A DNA stretch of 64,000 bases from Dillenia suffruticosa (Eukaryota; Streptophyta; Magnoliopsida; Dilleniales; Dilleniaceae): NCBI GenBank assembly GCA_033439265.1, contig JAVTVX010000005.1, positions 6,148,001 to 6,212,000 on the forward strand, read 5' to 3'. A program made the position numbers and the translations under genes. The notes beneath the pieces are model-generated. The model saw only the letters and a list, made by a program, of their open reading frames with translations. It did not search any database and was not told where the DNA came from. Shown here piece by piece: positions 56,000 through 64,000 of the stretch. How positions within the stretch are numbered: position 1 is the first letter of the stretch; each line of letters begins with the position of its first letter.

Positions 56000-58746
56000 A
56001 AATTTTGGAGACGCAGCGTTTTGGGACAAAACGCTGCGTCCCCAATTGGGGATTAGGGTTAAAACCCTAACCCCCTTCCCTCTCTCTCTCTCTCTCTCTC
56101 TCTCCCCCGACCTTTCATCTTCCCGCGGCTTCCTCCTTCGGCTGCTGGCCCGCGCCTTCCACCGCCGACGCCGCCGCCATCCTTTTTCTCCTTCTCCTTC
56201 TTCTTCTTCTTCTTCTTCTTCTTCTTCCCTCTCGGTTTCTCTCTCTACCTCACTCTGTCTTCTCTCCCTCTCGCGATCTCCCATGATCGCTCTCTCTCCG
56301 CCTCGCCGCACACCGCCACGAGCCACCGCGAGCATCTTCTTCCACCGTAGCGCGCGACAGCAGCGCGATCCCCCAGCCCGCGAGCTCGAGCGAGGCCGCG
56401 AGCTCGAGCGAGCCCGCGAGCGCAAGCTAGGCAGCGCGCGAGCTAGCGCCCTAGCACGCGAGCCAGGGTGCGAGTCAGCGCGAGCGCGGGAGCAGGAGCG
56501 CGGGAGCGCGAGCGCACGGGAGCTAGCGCGAGCCAGCGCATGAGCGCGTGCGAGCCGGCGCACGAGCGCGCACCAGCACATCGCACCAGCCCGCCGGCCC
56601 ATCAGCAGCAAGCCCACGGGCCCACCAGGCCCGACAGCCCGTCCAAGCCCGCAGGCCCAGTACGGCCCACGGCCCAGTTCGGCCCCTGGCCCGCGAGCCC
56701 ACGATGACCCGTGACCCTCTATGTAGGTAAATGAATTCTCGATTCCTTGTACATACTAGGGTTTCGAAAATTATTGGTAATTTGACTCAAATTTCTCACT
56801 TGTGTTTCAAATGGTAAACATTACAGGTTTTAGACCAGGTTGACGGACGAACGAAAGCTAGATCCGGACACCCGAGAAACCCTAGGTAAGAGAAATGCAA
56901 CCTTTTCAACGTTTGAATTAATTTTATCGAAATTAGGTCGAATTTAGATCGAGAGTTAAATAAGATATTGAAATGTGTGAAATTCGAGGAAAATTAGAAA
57001 AAAAAAATGAGAAATATTAGAAACTCGACCATTGGTGAGTCAGATGAGTCGAAATTGAGGAAACGAGAATTTATAACTAAGTTTTGTAAATTGAGTGATA
57101 TATATTTGGAAGGGAAAAATTGAAAACCCCTGATTTGACTTTTAAATTGATATTAAATGTTGATAATCTGATTTAGGTTGATCTTTTGGAGACTCGAGCG
57201 GTCAAATCCGATTTGGCTTGTCAGTAGGGAGTGACTTCCCTCCCGTAGAACAGTGAGTGGGACTTTGACATTCGCTATTGATTGAAAATCATATTTCAAA
57301 AATACTTTTAAATGACATGTTTCTGCAAATGTATGATTGTTAGACCTTTCCAATATTTGATGAAATGTTTTGTGACTTTTGGAGTGTCTTAACTGCTGAT
57401 TTTATTGATATGTATCCATGAGTTTTGATAAACGTATATTGTGCCACATTTTCGACATATTGATATGTTTTAATGCTTCCACTGCATTGACACATGGTTT
57501 TAAATGGATTTACTTACACATTTGGGTTGTATGCCCGGTTGACGTTATGATATTATGCATGGGGCTATATGCCCGGCTGATCTGGTGATAGGATGCATGG
57601 GGCTACGTGCCCGGCTGATATGATATTGTGATCCGTAGCTACGAAGGACATCTGGTAGAGGCACCCCTTGTGTCCGGATACTCTTCGGCTGGAGGTATCC
57701 GCCAGATTGTCATGTGTATGGGTGTCCCAAGTTGACCCTCATCGGAGAGGATGTTGAGTACGGCTCCGTCTAGCACCAGGCGGGGGCACCATACACGGCT
57801 GACTAGTTATATGTACATTATTATTATTTACAGGCTAGTTGGGGTAGTCTGTGGCCAACATTGGGGCAGAGAGCCATTCTTTAATACTTGCATTTGGAAA
57901 AAACCCCAATGCGCCGTCCTTGGTCGAGGTAGACCATTGCCGGGAATATTTCATTGGCCGACTCTTCATGACATTGATGTAAAATTTTGGATGCATATCT
58001 TGCTTTCTGATGTGTGTGTATTATATATGATTTTGAAATAACATGATCGGTTTGCGCACTGTGGATATTTTCTTATCTTATGCTTTGACACTCCAAATTC
58101 ACCTCGATATTGATAGTATGATGTCAATCCCCCCACTTACTGAGTATCCTCCCATAGATACTCACCCCTCACTTTCTTTCCCACAGGATTAGTGTTGGAC
58201 CGAAGAGATATCACTGGGCTTGGGTATGGATATTTTCCATTTATTCCGCTATGATGATTGGTGACATTATTATGTATTGGAGATTTTAGATTGACCAATG
58301 TATTTATATAAATTTTCTGGGATGACTGTATAAATTATGGACTTTTATTCGCGAAACCTTCGTGTTGATTATTTCATTGCATCGAGGCATTTGTAAATAT
58401 TTAAAAACAACTTGGGAATTTATTTTATATATGCGTAGAATTTAAGTCCGCTCGGTGTGGCGACTGCTCATGCTCTAGTTGGGCATGACAGTAGAGGTCT
58501 GTTGCTAGGATTGTTAGAAACTTTATAGCCTTGCGTTATTCTGGATGTTAGTTGTGGTATTTGTTGAATTTGGAGAGGCCGGGATGGCCAATTGTTTATT
58601 TTTACAGGATGAATCTCTTATACAGGTGAAATTGTAAATGGGAAACCTCAGATTTATGGGGAGGTTCTGCCCGATTTTCTATAAAAATACAGCCGGCATC
58701 CAGGGACAACGGGCGACTGTTCACGATCCCGGTTCGGGGCGTGACA
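55949..58746 (+). repeat. G2' 5' LTR (2798 bp)
   Basis: Retains the hairpin (arms 56010-56023 and 56027-56040) and telo-box pair that the copy-1 5' LTR lacks. Putative intron 56727-56826; its second donor reads GTAAGAG instead of GTGAGAG. Confidence 0.94.
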
Positions 58747-58753
58747 GTTCGGT

Positions 58754-58765
58754 TGGTATCAGAGC
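58754..58765 (+). other. G2' primer-binding site
   Basis: TGGTATCAGAGC, initiator tRNA-Met type, 7 bp after the LTR. Extra polypurine-like motifs follow at 58904-58917 and 59003-59016. Confidence 0.92.
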
Positions 58766-59041
58766 TCTTGGTTTAGAGCTATATTTTATAAAATGATTTG
58801 AAAACATTCCCAAGTAACTTGATTTTAAAAGTCCTCAATGCATAAGAGTTTCATATAGTCATTTATATCCCTGCATATGGTCTTCGATATATGAGTTTAT
58901 CTATTTTAGGGGGTTAGATATTAATTCTTATCTAACCTAGCATTTCTTCATTTTCAAAGAAGGAACCAATGGAGATGGTTCTTAAATTGATGATTTTATT
59001 CATTTTAGGGGGTTAGTTGTACTAACCCTAATCCTTGAACA

Positions 59042-60141
59042 ATGCCTAATGAGAATTATTATATTGCGGAACCATGACGAGTACATGGAGCGCTAGATAT
59101 GTACTCCCTGATTTACTTAAAGAGAGCGAGGATACTTCCTCATTTCAAGCGCCCCTTTTGGTGCCGAAGAATACATCCTCTGTGTGTGTTTTCTCCAGCA
59201 CCTTCTCAGCCGGCTATTATACCAACGTCTCCACCATTTACTCTTGATATTTTCGGGTAAGAGTATGAGTGATACACGGCACATGGGGTCCCGATGTCAC
59301 CCCATCACCTTTGATAGCAAGGCCGATATCTACGGCTGCGTTTATTTCTTTTACAGTAGTTCTTACTCAAGCGGCACCAAATCGTCCATCGGTGGCCGTT
59401 TTTCTTTCAGTTTCGAATCTCAGTTATAATAATTGCGCCATACTTAGGTGCATCCCCAAGTTGACCCAGCTAGTCACGGTAGCTCGACAGTTGGGATGCA
59501 CAGATTTTTGGACTTGGTGATGTTACAGTAGCACAGCACTGAGTCAACTGAACCCGACGGATCTTGATAGATCTAGGCTTACGCGAGGAGTATAGTCTAC
59601 GAGTTATTGAAAGACTATTCGATAAGGAAGCCCTCACTTGATGGGAGGCTATTTGCGATGAGGCTATAAGCCATTGCGGTAAAGCGATTTCCTAATGGAA
59701 TTCGACCGCAGATATTTCACGGAGTTTTAGCGGGACCATATCTCCGGTGGTTATATCACCAGTCCTAGTGCCATGAGCTAGGCTACTGTTTAGCGACCTT
59801 TTCTTTGCCGCATATGGCACCACGCTCGAATAAATATGTAGAGCACTTATTACATGCTTCCACTATGAGAAGCCGAGGCATATCAGGAGTTTATGCCCTG
59901 ATCTGTGACTTGGAGGTTAGTTGGCTTCGAGTCATCAGAATACACCACATGTAGGACAGTAGGGAACACCTGCGCATCCTAGTGACACTGCTCCACGGAC
60001 TGCAGCCGGGAGCAATATAGTATTAGGTTTTCACGAGAATAGTTGAGGGTGCAGGCCCTTGTGTATGCGATGACTCAGGAGGACGCTCTGGCGAACCCAG
60101 ATATGATCATGGGTAATCCTCCTGCGGATCCTTCCATTTAG
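59042..60141 (+). pseudogene. gag: G2' gag remnant
   Basis: Same decayed gag as 27966-29071, with a few further indels (for example near 59812). Terminal TAG at 60139-60141, inside the putative intron 60113-60218. Confidence 0.78.
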
Positions 60142-60218
60142 AGGTCCTTATGCATTGTTTCTTTGAAATCGTGTATTTTGTGATGATATGTACGGACATG
60201 ATTGTTACAGCACTAGAG

Positions 60219-61477
60219 GGTTAACTATTTTGATATACCGGTGTCGACGTTTGTGTTCTTATTGGCACAAGGTCGAACTATTTCTACGTGAGAGTTTCTT
60301 TCGCTCAACAGTCGGATGGGCTGTTATCGTTAATTGATGAGGAGCGATTAGTTGTTGCTCCTCTTGGTGAGCAGTTGGTTAGAGAATTCGTATATAGAGA
60401 GTATGATGTCATGGCAGGTGGGACAGTGCTGAGAGCAAACCTGATCCCACTGGATATGACAGATTTGGAGGCCTGAAGGGCCACCACTGACGTTGCGAGT
60501 GAGAGACGGGTGTTACCCCGTGGTATTGTATTAGTGAGGAAAGCCAGACGTATAATACGTCGAGGAGGTATGACAGATCTGACACATATGATCGATACCA
60601 CCATACAGAACCCGAGACTTGATGAGATTCTGGTGGTATAGGAGTTTCCTAAATATATTCCCGAGGAGCTACCCGGACTACCCCCAGTTCGGGAGTGTGA
60701 TTTCGAGATTGACCTAGCTCCAGGGATCACTCTTATATTTATTCTGCCATACAGAATGACACCAGTGGAGTTTAGAGAGCTCTAGATCTAGTTGCGGGAA
60801 TTACTCGACAACGGTTTTATCCGTTTGAGCACTTCGCCTTAGGGTGCTCCGGTGATTATTCGTGAAGTAGAAAGACGGGATTCTAAGATTGTGTGTGAAC
60901 TATAGATAGCTAAACAAGGTTTTCATCAAGAATCGGAACACTTTGCCGCATATTGATAATTTATTTGAGCAGTTCCAGGGTGCGCGTGTTTTTCTGGAAG
61001 ATCGATTTTCGATTTGGATATCATTATGGACATTATGAGTTCGTGATTATGCCATTTGGGCTGACCAACACACCAACAGCCACAGACAGTGACCGAGGTG
61101 CGAAGTTTCCTTGGCCTTGCGGGGTGTTATCGGCGATTCATAGAAGGATTTTCTCAGATCGTCGCTATACTTACCAGATTAATACGAAGGGCGTCAAGTT
61201 CTTTTGGGACGATCGTTGTGAGACGAGCTTTTAAGAGCTCAAACAACGTTTGACGAGGGACGGCCAGACAGAGAGGATCTTAGTGTTTTAGCTCAGCACG
61301 TAGCTGTTCTAGATTGATAGATCAGAAAGCTACGGAGCAAAGAACTTTCATTCGCCAGAGTTTTGGGGAGGAGTGACCAGGTCGAGGAAGAGACCTGAGA
61401 GTCCGAAGAGACTATTAAGAGACTTAAGAAACAGTACCCCCATTTGTTCAGCGTATTACTTTCTTTTAGTTTCGAGA
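60219..61477 (+). pseudogene. pol: G2' pol remnant
   Basis: As 29149-30475, but with a further 77-bp deletion after the protease (AGATTT joined to GGAGGCC near 60467). RNase H and integrase core absent; non-functional. Confidence 0.86.
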
Positions 61478-61487
61478 ACGAAACTTG

Positions 61488-61506
61488 TTTTTAGGGGGTT
61501 ATAAAA
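61488..61506 (+). other. G2' polypurine tract
   Basis: TTTTTAGGGGGTT followed by ATAAAA before the LTR start; one base differs from the copy-1 tract. Confidence 0.85.
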
Positions 61507-61518
61507 TGTAACACCAAG

Positions 61519-61552
<34 letters not shown>

Positions 61553-62310
61553 CAAATTTTGGAGACGCAGCGTTTTGGGACAAAACGCTGCGTCCCCAAT
61601 TGGGGATTAGGGTTAAAACCCTAACCCCCTTCCCTCTCTCTCTCTCTCTCTCTCTCCCTCGACCTTTCATCTTCCCGCGGCTTCCTCCTTCGGCTGCTGG
61701 CCCGCCCCTTCCACCGCCGACGCCGCCGCCATCCTTCTTCTCCTTCTCCTTCTTCTTCTTCTTCTTCTTCTTCTTCTTCTTCTTCCCTCTCGGTTTCTCT
61801 CTCTACCTCACTCTGTCTTCTCTCCCTCTCGCGATCTCCCACGATCGCTCTCTCTCCGCCTCGCCGCACACCGCCACGAGCCTCCGCGAGCATCTTCTTC
61901 CACCATAGCGCGCGACAGCAGCGCGATCCCCCAGCTCGCAGCGCGATCCCCCAGCCCGCGAGCTCGAGCGAGGCCGCGAGCTCGAGCGAGCCCGCGAGCT
62001 CGAGCGAGGCCGCGAGCTCGAGCGAGCCCGCGAGCCCAAGCCAGGCAGCGCGCGAGCTAGCGCCCTAGCACGCGAGCCAGGGTGCGAGTCAGCGCGAGCA
62101 CAGGAGCGCGAGCGCGGGAGCAGGAGCGCGGGAGCAGGAGCGCGGGAGTGCGAGCGCAAGAGCGCGAGCGCACGGGAGCTAGCGCGAGCCAGCGCACGAG
62201 CGCGTGCGAGCCGGCGCACGAGCGCGCACCAGCACATCGCACCAGCCCGCCGGCCCATCAGCAGCAAGCCCACGGGCCCACCAGGCCCGACAGCCAGTCC
62301 AAGCCCGCAG
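61507..62310 (+). repeat. G2' 3' LTR, left part
   Basis: TGTAACACC start, A-run, hairpin (61564-61577 and 61581-61594), CT and TTC tracts, and GC-rich tract with an expanded CGAGCTCGAGCGAG repeat near 61950-62030. Broken at 62310 by G3. Confidence 0.93.
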
Positions 62311-62388
62311 TGTAACACTGCACACAAAAAAAAAAAAAAAAAAATTTGGGGCTTAAAAGCCCTAATTTCCCTTTTCTTTCCCACACTC

Positions 62389-62419
<31 letters not shown>

Positions 62420-64000
62420 TCTCCCTCTTTCCCTCTTTCTCTCTTTCTCTCCTCCGCCGCCCACCGCACGCCGCCCACTGCTCCACCTTCCTCCCACCAC
62501 CGCACGCCGCCCACTGCTGCAGCGCCCTCCCGCGAGCAGCTCCTTCCTCCACGCGAGCGCTGCCTCCTAGCGCGCGAGCCCAGCACGCCACAGCTCGCGA
62601 TCTCCCGCGAGCCAGCGCGCGAGCCCAGCGCGCCACAGCTCGCGATCTCCCGCGAGCCAGCGCGCTACCCCTGCTCGACCAAGCTCGCCACCCAGCGCGC
62701 GACCCAGCTCGCGACCCGGCGCGAGCCAGCGCGCGACCCAGCTCGTGACCCAGAGCGAGCCCTAGCCCGTGAGCCACCAGCGGGCCAGCCCGTGAGCCAC
62801 CAGCGGGCCAGCCCGCTAGCAGCCAGCCCACCGGCCCGCGAGCCCGTGACGGCCCGCGAGCCCGCGACCGGCTTTCCCCTGTGAGAGCTCACCTGCATCT
62901 TCTGTACTGCAGGTAACGACTGTATTGATTGAAGTTCTATGGTTTGCTGGTAGAAATTTAGTGGTTTCTAATACATCTGAAGTTTGGGAAATATTACAGG
63001 TTTTAAACCAACCCGACGGGCGAACGACAACTAGGTCTGAAACCCGAGGAACCCTAGGTGAGAGATGAATAAATTTTATTGATAGAATCCCTTATTAGGG
63101 TTTTAATCGCTATAAATTTGACGATTTGATTAGGTTTGTCTTTTGGAGAGTCGTTGAAAAAATAGGGAGTGACCACCCTCCCTAGATAATGTGAGTGGGA
63201 CTCTAATCTCTTGCATAAAATAGCAAAACGTATTTTCTGTCGCATTTTCGATAAAACATGCTTTGATATGCATTCGTTGACTTGTGATATTAAATTTGGA
63301 AATCTGTTTTGTGATTTTTGGAGTGTCTTGAATTATATTTACAATGACTATGCATTCATGGTTTGAAATGAAACAATAATTGTGCCATTACTTGAAATTT
63401 TAAAATTTCATTTTCTACCGTCGCATTGGTATGCTGTTTGAAATGATTCGATGAAACGTATTGGCACGCAGATTTGAAATGTTTTGATGAACTATGTGGG
63501 TTGGATGCCCACTAGTTATGTGATGATGTGATGTTACTTGTGGGACGTTGTGCCCTGGGACGTTGTGCCCTTGTGATACTATGGGACGTTGTGCCCTTGT
63601 GATATTATGATGATTCCGTAGCTACGAAGGGCGTTTGTAGAGTCACGGGTTGCCCGGATACGCTTCTGCAGGAGGTATCCGCAAACGTCATTTATTCTAA
63701 AGGCTATAGGCGCGGCCGGTTGAACCCACGTAGGGGGAGGACGTGTGTGACGCCACCGTCTAGCACCGGGCGGAGTCCTATACACGTTGATGAGTTGGCC
63801 CCAGCGAGCTCATGGCCAACGTCGGGGTAGAGAGCGTTTTAAAGTCTATGCATAATAAAAACCCCCGACACGCCTGTCCTTGGTCACGGTTGACCTTTGC
63901 CGGGACTATTTTTGGCTCGCTCTGACATTACTTGATTTTAAATGGATGCATATATGCTTGTTATCGTGTGATTGGTTAAATGATTTCAAATTGTTAAACA
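62311..64000 (+). mobile_element. G3: LTR of another Ty3/gypsy family, nested in G2' (runs off window)
   Basis: Starts TGTAACACTG at 62311, inside the G2' LTR just after CCCGCAG. It has the same layout as the other LTRs: A-run, CT tract, GC-rich tract (about 62540-62870), putative intron 62913-62999, second donor at 63058, three tandem GGGACGTTGTGCCC units (about 63541-63600) and the conserved core (about 63605-63935; palindrome 63617-63626, hairpin 63882-63895). Either an LTR element or a solo LTR. The expected target-site copy CGCAG should follow its far end. Confidence 0.85.
62913..62999 (+). other. Putative short intron in the G3 LTR
   Basis: TGCAG/GTAACG to ATTACAG/GTTTTAAACC, 87 bp; positional equivalent of the G1 and G2 LTR introns despite little sequence similarity inside. 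Confidence 0.5.

Larger units (their letters stand above)
37323..62310. repeat. Copy 2 of the ~31-kb duplicated segment
   Basis: Collinear with 5957 to about 31250. Differences: the G1 site holds only a solo LTR; a 282-bp deletion corresponds to 19155-19436; a 77-bp deletion corresponds to 29397-29473; a 9-bp stretch near 42205 is absent from copy 1; and G3 is inserted after 62310. Similarity may resume beyond the window after G3. Confidence 0.93.
55949..62310 (+). mobile_element. G2', second copy of G2, 3' LTR interrupted by G3
   Basis: LTR 55949-58746, primer site 58754-58765, gag/pol remnants, polypurine tract and the first ~800 bp of the 3' LTR (61507-62310). The rest of that LTR should resume beyond the nested G3 element, outside the window. 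Confidence 0.93.

Noticed and set aside
61803..62831. 342-codon minus-strand open frame
   Set aside because: It spans the junction of two unrelated LTRs (G2' and G3) through GC-rich repeats; a composition artefact.

Overview
This is nuclear DNA of a flowering plant, most likely a eudicot; I cannot name the species. The evidence is nested LTR retrotransposons of the chromodomain-bearing Ty3/gypsy type (Tekay/Del-like), plant CACTA DNA transposons, initiator-tRNA-Met primer sites, and small secreted RALF-type peptide genes. Almost everything is repeat-derived. The only convincing intact host genes are three RALF-like peptide genes, all on the minus strand.

Layout. Positions 1-8510 are a Ty3/gypsy element on the minus strand (called G1), whose left LTR runs off the window. 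It has a nearly intact gag-pol broken by one stop codon and one frameshift. Positions 8511-24849 are host DNA with an unidentified degenerate gene fragment (10380-11115), an old ~1-kb tandem duplication (blocks A+B), a solo LTR of another family (F4, 12856-17648) with a CACTA transposon nested in it, and RALF gene 1 (22721-22978). Positions 24850-33347 are a second Ty3/gypsy element on the plus strand (G2), flanked by a perfect 5-bp target-site duplication, with young LTRs but a wrecked, internally deleted gag-pol. Positions 33348-37322 are a spacer with diverged RALF gene 2, ~0.6-kb direct repeats and a small CACTA derivative.

From 37323 the same series repeats about 31.0-31.4 kb downstream: the G1 LTR, the host DNA with the gene fragment, F4 LTR, CACTA and RALF gene 3, then G2. 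The two copies look more than 99 percent alike by eye, but copy 2 differs structurally. It has a solo LTR where copy 1 has full-length G1, a 282-bp and a 77-bp deletion, and a fourth LTR family (G3, 62311-64000) inserted into the second LTR of G2. Shared target-site duplications show that G1 and G2 inserted before the segment duplicated. The same pattern could also come from two haplotypes assembled in tandem, which must be excluded.

The most unusual signals are in the retrotransposons. There is a GT-AG intron-like segment exactly at the gag/pol junction that contains the gag stop. There are intron-like segments inside the LTR leader at the same place in three LTR families. A conserved LTR core contains a 10-bp palindrome and a GGTC/GACC hairpin in otherwise diverged LTRs. 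Extra polypurine-tract copies lie near the primer-binding site. G2 appears to have been mobilised in trans after its genes had decayed. All percentages and alignments here are by eye, not computed.
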